Origin: Oryza sativa Japonica Group
Taxonomy: Eukaryota > Streptophyta > Magnoliopsida > Poales > Poaceae
DNA: 64,000 bases
Assembly: GCF_034140825.1 (NCBI RefSeq)
Contig: NC_089035.1
Coordinates: 36,491,501-36,555,500 of the forward strand
Direction: 5' to 3'
Part shown: positions 1 through 9,975 of the stretch, one piece after another
Layout of the letters: each line of letters starts with the position of its first letter
Numbering within the stretch: the first letter of the stretch is position 1
Made by a program: the position numbers and the translations under genes
Notes under the pieces: generated by a model
The model's input: the letters and a program-made list of their open reading frames with translations, nothing else
What the model was told of the DNA's origin: nothing
The model's database searches: none

Positions 1-1332
1 TATTTTTGGAGGATGATTTCACTGACGTGGCGTCTACATGGCAGTGTTGACTTAGTATGTGGTGTTGACGTGGCGCTTAGGTGGCATTAGAGTTAAAAAC
101 ATAATATGGGACCCATTTGTCATCCACACACAGAAAAATTGTGGACCCACTGACATATGGGACCCACATGTCATCCTCTCCTCACTCCTTCCTCCTCGCT
201 CTCTCCCTTCTCTCTCTGTCTCTTTCTCTCCCCTTAGACTGCATCGCCACCTGCCGCCGAACTGCGCCGTGCTGCCGCCCGCCGGTGCCCTCTCCTTCAC
301 CTCCCGCTGCATCGCCGCCTGCCGCCAAGCGCACGGCGAAGGGTAAGGAGTCGTGGCGGCGCGGGGCGCTCATGGCGGTGGAGGACCTGCTGGATGTTGC
401 TGCTCCTGTTCTCGCCATTGTCGGAGTCGGCGCCGCCCACGCCGACGGAGAATCTCAAGGAGGCGATGAGCACGCCGAGGCTCGGACCCAGCTTCGTCGG
501 TGGGACAAAGCGGGACTCGATGGAGACGGTGGAGCTCTCCTCCTCCTCCCCCAACACCACCTCATGTAGCTTCCCCCTCGGCGCGTCAGTAGGTAGGGGT
601 ATCCATCGCTTGTGCAGCTGCACCGAGTCCTCATCAGCCGCTCCATCGCCGCCGCCGCCACCACTGGTGGATCCTTCCTTGTGCTGCTCTCGCGGGATAC
701 AGCGCCATCGACGGAGCCAACATCCTTTGGTCTTAATCAAAGATCGCCGCTTGCTGCCTGCTAGTGCCCTCTTCACATACGAAACCCCCAAATCCGGTCT
801 CTGGCGATTACCATTGCCGAGCTCGAGCCGTGACTTGTCGTCGCAATCCATCCCCTCTCTAGCAGGCGGCAGTAGGGAGGCGCTCAGTGGCAGGCGGCGA
901 TGCGGCGGGAGGTGGAGGAGAGGGCATCGGCGGGCGGCAGCACGGCGCCGCTCAGCGGCAGGCAGCGATGCGGTGTAAGGGGAGAAAAGAGAGAGAGAGA
1001 AGGGAGAGAGCGAGGAGGAGGAAGGAGTGAGGAGAGGATGACATGTGGGTCCCACATGTCAGTGGACCAACAATTTTTTGTGTGTGTGGATGACAAATGG
1101 GTCCCACATTATGTTTTTAACTCTAATGCCACCTAAGCGCCACGTCAACGCCACAGACCAAGTCAACACTGCCACTTAGACATCACGTCAGCGAAACCGC
1201 CCTCCAAAACCACCAAGGGAGTCAAATTGCACCAGTTTTAATAGTTGAGCTGTCGAGATATCTGGCATTGCGATTGAAGGATAAGAATCAGATTCGGTGA
1301 CTAGTTAAGGGAGTCAAAGTGATCTTATTCCT
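1..1332. mobile_element. Foldback DNA element A, left end cut by window
   Basis: Bases about 1-330 and about 880-1210 form inverted arms of roughly 330 bp that match closely; both carry the blocks GGACCCACATGTCATCC and CCTAAGCGCCACGTCAAC (or complement). Outside the right arm a further block (about 1210-1332, AGGGAGTCAAATTGCACCAG) is shared in inverted form with the neighbouring element, so the left end probably lies before the window. The GC-rich middle (about 350-880) has open frames on both strands, but none resembles a known protein and I do not call a gene. Long terminal repeats enclosing GC-rich filler suggest a non-autonomous Mutator-like element; this assignment is inference because no target duplication is visible. 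Confidence 0.6.
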
Positions 1333-1354
1333 CCAATGTCTGGCCATATTTATA

Positions 1355-1980
1355 GAAGTCCAATTTGACTCCCTTAATATAGGTAAGTCGAATCTATTCT
1401 ATATCACTCAATCGCCAAACCTGGTATAACGACTCCAATTATTAAAACTTAAAAGTAGTAAATAATGACTCCCAAGATAATATTAATGGTGGTTTTCCTT
1501 GACATGGTATCTACATAGCACGTTGATCTGGTTTTCGTCCTACGTGACACTGCAACCCACAAAAAGTACAATTTAATTCACGTGGGACCCACAAGTTAGT
1601 GTCCTACTTTTTTCCTCTCTTCTGTTCGCTCCTTCATATATGCGCTAGCGCTACGCCACATCGTCCGTCGTTTTAGGATTGAGCGTGTGGCTAGCCTGTG
1701 GTGGGCATCAACGCCCACGGTAGGGTGGTCAGGGTGGCGCCTACCGTGGCGATGGAGAGGGGGATTGGGTGCTTGGGATTTGATATGTAGCTACCACGTA
1801 GAATGAAAACCATGTTAACGTGTCACATAGAAGCTGCATGACCGAAAACCACCATAAATACTATCGTAAGAGTTGTTTTGCACCCATTTTAATAGTTCTG
1901 AAATCGTTGTACCTAGTTATACAGCAAGGGATACGGATCAAATTCAACCTATATTAAGGGAGTTATATTGAACTTTTTCC
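1355..1980. mobile_element. Foldback DNA element B, related to element A
   Basis: The ends are inverted copies of about 130-190 bp. The left end reads AATTTGACTCCCTTAATATA, and the complement of the right end reads AATATAACTCCCTTAATATA. Further in, both arms contain ATTAAAA and then GGTGGTTTTC. The terminal blocks match the outer right block of the adjacent element A, so the two belong to one family and sit back to back. The interior (about 1560-1790) is a short GC-rich spacer with no gene. Probably a small non-autonomous Mutator-like element. Confidence 0.6.
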
Positions 1981-2114
1981 ATTCATATTTCATATTTCAG
2001 GCCCAATTTAAGTCCACCCCGATCAAAGTTTCACTGTGAATACAATTTTAGTTGTCTATAAACAACCGGTTTGAAATTGCCAGTCGGAATTTCCCCATTG
2101 ACACGTACTTATTA

Positions 2115-2356
2115 GAGCAAGTTTAATAGTATAGCCAACTACTGGCTTCAAATCATCTATAGCCAATTGAATAGCCAATTGATACAATAGTTGATTACTA
2201 TACTATTAATACATGGTATCACCAGTCATATACACATTGTGTCTTGTAGTCCGTGCTACAGCTGGCTATAGATATGTAGTCCGCTGATCTTCTCTCACTT
2301 CCTTTATCTCTTTAAAATATGTTTATAGCTGGCTTAGCCTTCTATTGTACCTGCTC
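2115..2356. mobile_element. Tourist-like MITE with TTA target duplication
   Basis: Imperfect terminal inverted repeats, GAGCAAGTTTAATAGTATAG on the left and CTATTGTACCTGCTC on the right, are flanked on both sides by TTA, the usual target of PIF/Harbinger (Tourist) MITEs. The 242-bp interior is AT-rich with several GGCTATAG-type subrepeats. It lies about 70 bp downstream of the stop codon of the short Lung-7TM gene and may contribute to its 3' end. Confidence 0.8.
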
Positions 2357-2428
2357 TTAGTATTCATATGGTCCGGATGGAGCACATCCTTCAAAAAAAA
2401 AAGAAGGAAATTAACCCAGTCCCGGTGC

Positions 2429-3256
2429 TCAAACTCCTCCTTGGATCAATTCTTCAGTATACTCTTCAAGCTGAATATCCTCCTCGGCCGGACTGAACAT
2501 GCAGAACATGAACAGGTAGAATGCGAGGGCGGCCGCCTCATCCACCGCCACGCTCGCCCAACGGTAACCGGAACTTGCGCCCACGAGCAACTTCAGGATG
2601 AACACGGCCATCCACGTGTGGTACAGGTACACCGCCACCGCGAGGTAGAGCTGGCGGAACAGCGCGAGCTTGCCGAGCCTCCGCGCCGCCTTGTCGTCCG
2701 TGTCGGCCTCCTTCCGTAGCGCCCGGATCGCCCTGCCCATCGGCATCAGCACCGCGACGCAGCAGGCGAGCTGGACTAGGACGAAGGCGTGGCCCCACGT
2801 CCAGGCCACGCCTCCGTCGCCGGACAAGGTGGTGGCGATCGCCATGTAGACCTGGAGCGGAACCATCGCCGTCAACACGTTCAGCTCACGGGCCTGCACG
2901 AACGGCTCCGGGAGCGACCACCCTGCGCCGATCAGCGCGACCACGGGGAAGAGCATGGCATTCTTGACAAGACGCAACGCCAAGCACGGCACGTTCCACC
3001 CGCGCGCCGTCCCGGCGACGACGCTGGTGTATCGCCCGTCGTGGGCCGCCGCCGTGAGGCAGTGCAGCATGAGCGCGGCGAGGAGGCCGGACATGACGTC
3101 GTGCACGGGGCGCGCCGTGGAGCAGCCGCGGGCGAGCGTGCGGTGCAGCCACGCGATCAGGAACACGCCGTAGCACACGGCGAAGGAGTAGATCATCGCG
3201 ACGGGGTCCTCGCCGCCGTCCGGGTTGGAGTCGGACAGCTCGACACGGACGTCCAT
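2429..3256 (-). CDS. Truncated Lung-7TM (GOST family) receptor-like protein
   Basis: A single open frame of 275 aa that aligns with residues from about 157 to the end of the 449-aa protein encoded 2 kb further on the same strand. Shared landmarks are HDVMSGLLAA (HHLMSGLLAA in the paralogue), ALIGAGWSL, the basic-acidic loop DKAARRLGKLALFRQ and the last helix FYLFMFCMF. All seven predicted membrane helices remain, but the signal peptide and most of the luminal domain are missing. The same frame runs upstream of the ATG through EYSLYFANCG (about 3256-3370), still homologous, and then meets an in-frame stop. The gene therefore looks 5'-truncated, with an ATG chosen by default. GOST proteins act in Golgi/endosomal traffic; whether this copy is expressed or is a decaying duplicate cannot be decided here. 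Confidence 0.7.
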   Translation of the reverse strand: MDVRVELSDSNPDGGEDPVAMIYSFAVCYGVFLIAWLHRTLARGCSTARPVHDVMSGLLAALMLHCLTAAAHDGRYTSVVAGTARGWNVPCLALRLVKNAMLFPVVALIGAGWSLPEPFVQARELNVLTAMVPLQVYMAIATTLSGDGGVAWTWGHAFVLVQLACCVAVLMPMGRAIRALRKEADTDDKAARRLGKLALFRQLYLAVAVYLYHTWMAVFILKLLVGASSGYRWASVAVDEAAALAFYLFMFCMFSPAEEDIQLEEYTEELIQGGV

Positions 3257-3399
3257 GGTGACGCGCGTCCCCGACCCGCAGTTGGCGAAGTAGAGGCTGT
3301 ACTCTCCGGCGCGGGTGATGGGGAACGATGAGGAGGGGAAGGAGATGCGCCGTAGAGGCGGCCATGGGTTGCAGAAAGGAAAAATGGCTGTAAGACGTC

Positions 3400-3978
3400 A
3401 AGCTCACTCTCGGCGATGCTGGTGTTTTACGGAGCAGATTTATGCGTCCCGAGTCCCGACGGCCGGCCGGCGGGAGGCACAAGGCGGGATGGTTTTGTTG
3501 GATTGGACGAGGCAGACAGGCAGGCATTGTATTTTGGCGCGTTTTTTCTACTGCCGGCGTGATTTCTCACAGCTGTCTTGCACTCTGAATCAAGAACAGA
3601 GCATCTCCTTGTCTGAATGCTTAACATCTCAACGCAGAGCCATTAGCTTGGGACTTCAGGTTGAAGTATCAAAAGCATCAGAGCACTCTCAGAAAGTCTG
3701 AGACAATTTCCTACTTCAACCTGATTTAGCTGAAGGTCTTGACGGGCTCCTGTACGAGTTCCAAATCTCTTTGTACTATTAGCAGCAAAATGTATGTGCT
3801 CCTGAATTTCCAGTTAAGGCGTTCGATCAATTAGTTTATGCAAAAAATATAACCGAGTTACATTCCAGGAACTGATGTGTAGAATTAAGTTTCTTGCTTG
3901 AATAAAATCTCCTGCCTCGTTGTATTGTATATCTAAGTGCATTTCAGTTCTCATTTTAAGAATGGCATATACTTTGTA
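3400..3978. other. Upstream flank of the short Lung-7TM gene
   Basis: No gene, repeat or clear promoter element is recognised. Open frames here are short and overlap in several phases. Homology to the luminal domain of the paralogue stops just inside this segment. Confidence 0.4.
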
Positions 3979-4517
3979 CTCCATTCGTCCCAAAATAAGT
4001 TTATTTTTCACATATTACACACATACCCTAATACAAAACCTAAAAAACTATAATACCCTCATTTTATCAAATCTCAATGCAATTAGTCCCCCCTCTTTAT
4101 CTACTACCAATACATTTATACCCTACTTTAACAAACTCCGATGCAATGGTTACTCAAAAATGAACTTATTTGCTTGTGAAGCCTTATCCTCCTGACTTAT
4201 TAGGAAATATGGAAAGAACGAAATCAGCAGGTGTTCAGACATAAAGAGCTGTCGGCAACAAGCCTGGTCGCCAAGATCAAATAGAAGGCAAAGACTTGGA
4301 GCTTGAAAGGAGCAAAGGGCCTTCGAGACCTAGTCCCTTAGGGTTTGCGGTTTTCCCCTTTTTGTAAATATATATTCCATATACGCTGTACATTTTTTAT
4401 CCTACTCTATTCAATGAGATTGGCATAGTTTTGTGCCGGTTCATTAAAAAAATTAACGTATTTTGGGACAAATAGGATAGGCTAAAAATGAACTTATTGT
4501 TTATGGGGCAGTGGGAG
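3979..4517. mobile_element. Stowaway-like MITE split by a LINE 3' end
   Basis: The left end CTCCATTCGTCCCAAAATAA and right end GGGGCAGTGGGAG are both flanked by TA, as in Stowaway elements. The interior block with CAAATCTCAATGCAATTA is shared with a second copy near 42.9-43.1 kb. The element is interrupted at about 4170-4458 by a LINE remnant. The right terminal region seems partly duplicated, because AAAAATGAACTTATT occurs on both sides of the insertion. Confidence 0.6.
4170..4458 (+). mobile_element. 5'-truncated LINE 3' end
   Basis: Translation on the plus strand gives EIWKERNQQVFRHKELSATS followed by KTWSLKGAKGLRDLVP. This is the C-terminal tail typical of plant L1-type LINE reverse transcriptase ORFs. 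A 3' untranslated stretch follows and ends in TTCATTAAAAAAA. In-frame stops show that it is dead. It sits inside the Stowaway-like element, with the sequence TATTT on both sides as a plausible short target duplication. Only the last few hundred bases of the LINE are present, as expected of 5' truncation during insertion. Confidence 0.65.
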
Positions 4518-4519
4518 TA

Positions 4520-5290
4520 GTTTCTATGGCCATGTTAGTCTTATACAGAAGTTCATTTCAGATAGCTCACCAGATACAAGATGGCAATCCTACGACTACG
4601 ATATTATCATATCATTGGCATATGAACAGTCAAGATGAACTGTGAGCTTATAGCAATACAGAATAGCACGATAGCCCATATGATCTGCTGTTTCGCTGGT
4701 TCAAGATGCATTACATTCATGCATCAAGCCATCAAGATTAATGAAGCATGTCAACTAGATGCTACTCTGGGCCTTACAAGTGATTCACCTACTATGTTTA
4801 TTTGCTACCCAGTCTGCCAGTCATGCATAAAGAACCTAAGCAACCAGATGTTGATACACCAATAAGCATATATTGCATAGTTGGTGTCCCCTTCTATAGT
4901 TCTGTCACTCATTCCTAATAACCCACCTATAAAATCATGAACCTAGGTATGAAGTCATATCTACCAATGTTATCCCGATAGCAACAAAATTCTACAGCTC
5001 GTAAATGATAAAGAACAGCTGATAAGTACGAAGAAGCAAACCTGAGTATTGGCAAAATGGCAACATTGAATAAATGCCCCTAATTTGCAACACAAGCAGC
5101 CCAATTATCTTTGGACTTCTCAACAACATTTGATGCTAGAAGAAAGAAGTGAAAAGAGTGAATATATCCATAACACATAGATAAATATAGGCTAAATCCT
5201 GCATCTGTATAGTATGACCGACATCAATGGAGGAGAAATTGAACAGGTCAGGCTGTATTTCCCATCATGTATCCTCTCACTGGATCACAA
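4520..5290. other. 3' flank of the full-length Lung-7TM gene
   Basis: AT-rich sequence immediately downstream (minus-strand sense) of the 449-aa Lung-7TM gene. It presumably includes that gene's 3' UTR and perhaps promoter sequence of the truncated copy. I recognise no coding region or repeat. Confidence 0.4.
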
Positions 5291-5294
5291 CACT

Positions 5295-6644
5295 CTAGAG
5301 CTCAAACTCCTCCTCCCGGAGTGCCAGCTCTGCAGCTTCCTCCTCATCCTCATCAAGAGCGAAATATTGGTTCCTCTCTGCTGGCCTGAACATGTAGAAC
5401 ATGAACAGGTAGAATGCCACAGTGGCCACCTCCTCTGCGGCAACACTCACCCATCTGTACTTGTAGTTGGTGATTGTCTTCAGAGCATACACAATGATCC
5501 TAGTGAAGTATAGGTATCCAATCACAACAACATAGAACTGGCGGAAAAGGGTGAGCTTGGCAAGGGTTCGGGCCGCCTTGCCGTCTGTCTTGGATGACTC
5601 CCGCAGCGACCGCATCGACCACACAACCGGGAAGAGCACAGCACAGCAGCAGGCGACATCAACAAACAAGAAGATCTGGTTCCATGTTACCCATCCCTGC
5701 AAGAATGGACCAGTCTCACCGACCACAGCTGCAGCAATGTTAGCTGCAACCTGCAATGGGATCACAACCATGAGGACCTTCTTCTCCTTGTCCTGAAGGA
5801 AGGGCTTCAGGAATGACCAACCGGTCCCAATCAGAGCAATCACAGCAAACAAGATCACACCCTTCACCAGCTGGAACAGGTAGAACATCACATCCCACCC
5901 GTGTGGTGTCCCTGCGATGCGGATGTAGTGCTGGTCCTCGGCCGCGGAGATACAGTAGAGCATGCGCGCCGCGAGCAGGCCGGACATGAGGTGGTGGATG
6001 CGGTGCGCCGAGAGGCGGTTGCGGTAGAGGGTGACGTAGAGCCAGACGGCCAAGAACACGAGGTAGCAGACCGTGAAGAAGGCGTAGATCGCCGGGACGG
6101 GGGCCTGGCCGACGGAGAGGTAGTCCTTGGAGCCATCCAGGTTGGTGTTGTACATGTCGGTGCGGACCTCCATGGTGACGGCCGTCTCCGGCGCGCAGTT
6201 GGCGAAGAAGAGGCTGTACTCGTCGGGTTGGGTGACCGGGAAGGTCTTTTTGTAGTTGCCGTTGCCGTCGAGGTCGGCGAAGCTGAAGAGCGGCTTGACG
6301 TAGGGGCTGGAGAGGACGCATCCCGGGTTGGGCTCGGGGTTGGGGTTCAGATCCGTGGGCGGCGGCTGCTCGTAGATGGCCTCGAAGAGCGCCTCGTCGG
6401 AGAGGAGGAAGAACCCGAACTGATCCGGCTCCGCCTTGGCGAGCTTCGAGGAGGTCCTCGCGCCGGTGATGGCGATGGACACGAACCCACGGCGGGAGAA
6501 CCCGAACTTCTCGAAGAGGATGGACGCGCGGGAGTCGTCCTTGAAGGACTCCTGCTTGATCTCCGCCGCCGCGGGACGGAGGAGCGCTCCGGCGACGGCG
6601 ATGAGGAGGAGGAGGGCGCGCGCGGCGGCCGCGGCGGTGGCCAT
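5295..6644 (-). CDS. Lung seven-transmembrane (GOST/GPR107-like) protein
   Basis: An intronless 449-aa protein. Residues 1-27 are a signal peptide (MATAAAAARALLLLIAVAG). Residues 28-180 form the luminal domain, with an acidic-Pro segment near 97-107 and the conserved block DEYSLFFANC (141-150). Residues about 183-420 hold seven hydrophobic helices with the family landmarks HHLMSGLLAARM, ALIGTGWSFLKPFLQ and FYLFMFYMFRP. The cytosolic tail is strongly acidic (431-449). This is the plant branch of the Lung-7TM/GOST family (Arabidopsis CAND6/CAND7, animal GPR107/108), type I Golgi and post-Golgi proteins linked to membrane traffic; a G-protein role in plants is only proposed. The start is supported by the signal peptide directly behind the ATG. 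A truncated tandem paralogue lies 2 kb downstream on the same strand. Confidence 0.92.
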   Translation of the reverse strand: MATAAAAARALLLLIAVAGALLRPAAAEIKQESFKDDSRASILFEKFGFSRRGFVSIAITGARTSSKLAKAEPDQFGFFLLSDEALFEAIYEQPPPTDLNPNPEPNPGCVLSSPYVKPLFSFADLDGNGNYKKTFPVTQPDEYSLFFANCAPETAVTMEVRTDMYNTNLDGSKDYLSVGQAPVPAIYAFFTVCYLVFLAVWLYVTLYRNRLSAHRIHHLMSGLLAARMLYCISAAEDQHYIRIAGTPHGWDVMFYLFQLVKGVILFAVIALIGTGWSFLKPFLQDKEKKVLMVVIPLQVAANIAAAVVGETGPFLQGWVTWNQIFLFVDVACCCAVLFPVVWSMRSLRESSKTDGKAARTLAKLTLFRQFYVVVIGYLYFTRIIVYALKTITNYKYRWVSVAAEEVATVAFYLFMFYMFRPAERNQYFALDEDEEEAAELALREEEFEL

Positions 6645-6659
6645 CGCGGCGAGATCTGG

Positions 6660-8544
6660 GGGAGATGGGGGAGGAGGTGGAGGAGGTGCGCGAATTTGGC
6701 CAGACGGGTCGGAGGCGGTGACTTTCCTGGAGGCTTATGGAGGTAGGCGTGGATCTCACGTCCGTTGGATTTGCATCGAGATTGGTGCCAGGTGGGTGGG
6801 TGACTTTGACCGAGGGTACTCTTAGCAGGGAAGCAACGCGTCGGTTTCGCGTCGGTTGGATCGTTGGATTGTGATTGGACGGTGGATCTGATTAGTCGCG
6901 GCTCGATCAGTTTAGGCATTTTTTTTCCACGTTAGTTTAGGCATGTTTTGGACGCAGTAGCAAAATGTTCGTGCTTTCACTGGGCTCGGCCTAGCATAAT
7001 AATAAAATTCCGGCGAAATTTAAGACGAAGAAGATAATTCTAGATTCTAGAAGGTTTAAACAGGATAAGGGATCGATGGAAAAGAGGGCGACGGCATGCC
7101 GGGTCAAGCACGGTCATCTCCTTCGACGTGTTCGAGAAGGCTAAAGTCGCCGTGCTTCGTACAGCCGCGGCCGTGAGATTATGCGCCTCAAATTGACCCG
7201 CAGGAACGAAAGGGTGTTTGTGTTTTAGGATATGAAGCAGTGAAGCACTGCTGGAGGCAGAGCGCGTATTGACAATGACATACCATTTCGGTCTGTTCGG
7301 ATTGGTGCTATTTTTAACCGTACCATTTTTTAATAAAATTATAAAAAATAATATCTACATTTAGTTTGTTGTCAAACTTTGATAAATACATGAGAAATCA
7401 TACCAAAATTTTAGTAATATTAACAACTTGCCAAAATTTTAATATTGCTAAAATTTTATAAGGTTTATTTTAGCTATAATCTGAACAGACTCTTCACCCT
7501 GGTGTTTTTGACGTCTAGAGAAATTGGTAGTAACACACTAGTAAGCCCATGACAATATGACATAAAGTACTTTCAGTTTGGCTATTTTCCCCATTTTCGT
7601 TAGCACGTTTTTAAACTATTAATCAGAGTGTTTTCTGTAAAATCTTTTTATAGATGAGTTGTTTTTTAAAAAAATAAGTTTTTCACGGTTAATCATATAT
7701 GTAGCTAATAATTCACTCCCGGGAACTGACTTTAGAACACACCCAGAGCCTAACAAGCCAGGTTTAACTTTTCAATTTCGACGTAAACCATTGCTCACCG
7801 ATTTACCCAAGTCCAATCGAAAACGAGTAAAATACCAACGATTTTCAATCAACACCATAAAAACCAACTATACCGATCAGTTATCACAAACCAAAACCTA
7901 ATAGTTTCACGAGAGCCAACCGATTTTCGTGAAATTCCATCGATTTTGTGAGCCTTGCAAACAAGCGTCCGTGTGTCTGGGAGAGGCACAGGCTGAGGCG
8001 GTAAACACGCCTGTGTTTTATCCCCTGCCGCTGCACCGGTTTGTGCAATGCCTTGAAGACTTGAACGCACACCACCTTTCTCTTGTGGGTTTGGCCGGAC
8101 TAATCACGCGTTTGACGTGAGGGCATGCGTCGCGGCGGGAGGAATCGGCAGCCGGCCGCGTGTTAGGAGTAGTAGCTAGCGAGCGTCGCCGGCGCCGCGC
8201 AGCGCTGGCTAACAAGGCCGGAGCTCCGAGATAGTTACTAGAAAAACATCCCAAGCGTGAGCCACGCGCCCGGCGGCAAAACCGGTGCGGAGCGTGACCC
8301 CTTTGTCGTACGTGGAGGGAGCGAGAGAAGGTACAGTGTCACCGCGCACCACACCACCGACAAGGGGCTGCGTCGCGTCGGTGCCCGCCCGTGCACCGCG
8401 GCCGCTGCGGCAACCGACGGTCCAGCCGTCCAGGCAGAAGGCAGGGCGGCGTGAAATGCGAGAGATGCTGCTACCGCCGAAACGCCGTGGGCGGGGTGAC
8501 TAATCGGTAGAGTAATAATTTGCCAACGAGTATAAAATTCGTTT
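6660..8544. other. Upstream region of the Lung-7TM gene, mostly featureless
   Basis: Contains the presumed promoter of the minus-strand Lung-7TM gene. A MITE lies at 7290-7492 and a GC-rich patch at about 8020-8500. Open frames in the GC-rich patch lack any recognisable domain, and I see no gene. Confidence 0.35.
7290..7492. mobile_element. Short MITE, ends GGTCTGTTCGGATT / AATCTGAACAGACTC
   Basis: A 203-bp AT-rich segment with inverted ends GGTCTGTTCGGATT and AATCTGAACAGACT. The interior has the repeated motif CCAAAATTTTA in both orientations. This is a typical grass MITE; the superfamily (Tourist-like or hAT-like) is not settled because no clear target duplication is seen. Confidence 0.6.
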
Positions 8545-8960
8545 CTAAATCGAAATATCTTATATATAACTTATATCCTAACTCACAGTGTCAACTTTAG
8601 TCCCTCGATAATATAATAATTAGTTTTGGATGATGTAACAAGTGAGACTCATATGGATCCCGCATGTCATAGGCTAACTCTTCTCCTCCCCTCCCCCCCC
8701 CTCCCTCTAAATTGAAATATCATATATATAACTTATAGGGAAAATTGTAACCATGCCATTATAATTTTGCAAAATTTGAGATATGCCATCCTGACCCACA
8801 TGTCATTGACCCTAACTTATATCCCAACTCACAGTGCAGTGTCAACCTTAATCCCTCGGTAATACAATGATTGGTTTTGGCTAATGTAACGAGTGAGACT
8901 CACATGGATCCCGTATGTCATAGGACAACTCTTCCCCCCCCTCCCTCCCCTCTCTCCATC
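8545..8960 (+). repeat. Diverged tandem duplication, second copy carrying an insertion
   Basis: The block starting CTAAATCGAAATATC at 8545-8700 recurs at 8706-8960 (start CTAAATTGAAATATC). Both copies share AACTCACAGTG, GTCAAC, TCCCTCG, ATGTAACAAGTGAGACTCA (or one-base variants) and end in C-rich runs. The second copy is longer because of a 75-bp insertion at 8738-8812. No coding potential. Confidence 0.8.
8738..8812. mobile_element. 75-bp insertion with perfect 9-bp target duplication
   Basis: A GGG...CCC-bounded 75-bp segment is flanked on both sides by TAACTTATA. The first copy of the surrounding tandem repeat (about 8567-8578) carries the site once, uninterrupted, so the pre-insertion state is visible in the same window. 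A 9-bp duplication suggests Mutator-type insertion; the terminal repeats themselves are weak. Confidence 0.7.
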
Positions 8961-9029
8961 TTTCTAGCTTCCTCTCCCTCCTCCCTCATGCATGAGTTTT
9001 ATTTATTGAAATATTTAATAAAATATTTT

Positions 9030-9510
9030 GAGTAAATTTCACAAAACTACAGATATTTTGCACAATTTATCACAAAACTACGGATTTAAGAGCTTGTTTT
9101 TACAAAACTACAGATTTAGTGTCTTCGTTTATCACAAAACTACAGGTACTTTGTACAATCTATCACAAAACTACAGATTTAAGAACTTGTTTCACACAAA
9201 TATAGATTTGGTGTATTCGTTTATCACAGTGCTACACATTTAGTGTCTTCATTTATCACAAAACTACAGATTTAGTGTCCCAATGGGACACTAGATTTGT
9301 AGTTTTGTGATAAATGAAGATATTAAACCTGTACTTTTGTGAAACAAGTTCATAAATCTGTAGTTTTGTGATATATTATTCAAAGTACCTGTAATTTTGT
9401 GATAAACAAAGACATTAAATCTGTAGTTTTGTGAAACTAGTTCTAAAATCTGTAGTTTTGTGATAGATTGTGCAAAGTATCTGTAGTTTTATGAAATTTA
9501 CTCAAATATT
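9030..9510. repeat. Long palindrome built of a 23-35 bp repeat
   Basis: Arms at about 9033-9281 and 9284-9510 are near-complete inverted copies meeting at GTGTCCCAATGGGACAC. Each arm is itself a run of 6-7 diverged units around CACAAAACTACAGATTTA (complement TAAATCTGTAGTTTTGTG). The ends read TGAGTAAATTTCA and TGAAATTTACTCA. No gene. A transcript through it would fold into a stem of about 230 bp. Confidence 0.85.
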
Positions 9511-9975
9511 TTTTGGTTTCAGAGTTTTACAAATCTACACCCTTAATTTTCTGCGGAAGGGTGTTTCTTAAAAAAAATCCCTTACAAAGGGCGTTTTTAT
9601 GGTATGGCACACATCGGTTGACGTATGCTAACAATCACGATCGGCTATTTTTCAGGCAACCTCCTTATCACCCTCCCAGAAAGCTGCAAGAAGCACCTGC
9701 AAAATAACTGAGCTAGTCATTTACAGACAGCCCCCTTGCCACCCTAGTCCTAGAGGACTACAAGGTGACCGCTTGCAAAATATCGTAGATCACATTTTAC
9801 ATGCAGTCCCTGTCCATTCTCCCTCCGCATGACCGTTACACACTAACGGGCATGTGTTATGTCATAAAAAAGGCTCTTCGGAAGAAAAGCGTCCTCTCAA
9901 AGGGCAGTAGGATGTAGATTTGTAAAACTTTAAAACGAAAAAAATACTTTAAAAATGTAATAAATAAAATTAAAA
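9511..9975. repeat. Inverted-repeat element flanking the palindrome
   Basis: AGAGTTTTACAAATCTACA at about 9521-9540 has a near-inverse near 9911-9930 (TGTAGATTTGTAAAACTTT). Both are followed inwards by GAAGGGTG/AAGGGCGT-like blocks and poly-A or poly-T stretches. The AT-rich TATTGAAATATTTAATAAAA before the palindrome (9005) and AATGTAATAAATAAAATT after this segment suggest that the palindrome lies inside a larger element spanning about 9000-9975. No coding region. Confidence 0.45.

Noticed and set aside
297-1055. Long overlapping open frames on both strands in foldback element A
   Set aside because: They lie mainly in the inverted arms and GC-rich filler, are mirror shadows of each other and encode low-complexity Ser/Arg/Pro sequence with no domain.
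5740-6919. Long frames on both strands overlapping the Lung-7TM gene (up to 339 codons)
   Set aside because: High GC in the real gene leaves the other frames open; the products are Arg/Pro/Gly-rich without homology.
8670-9600. CRISPR-like array (regular short repeats)
   Set aside because: The units are diverged, arranged as an inverted array around a palindrome in plant nuclear DNA, with no spacer structure or cas genes.
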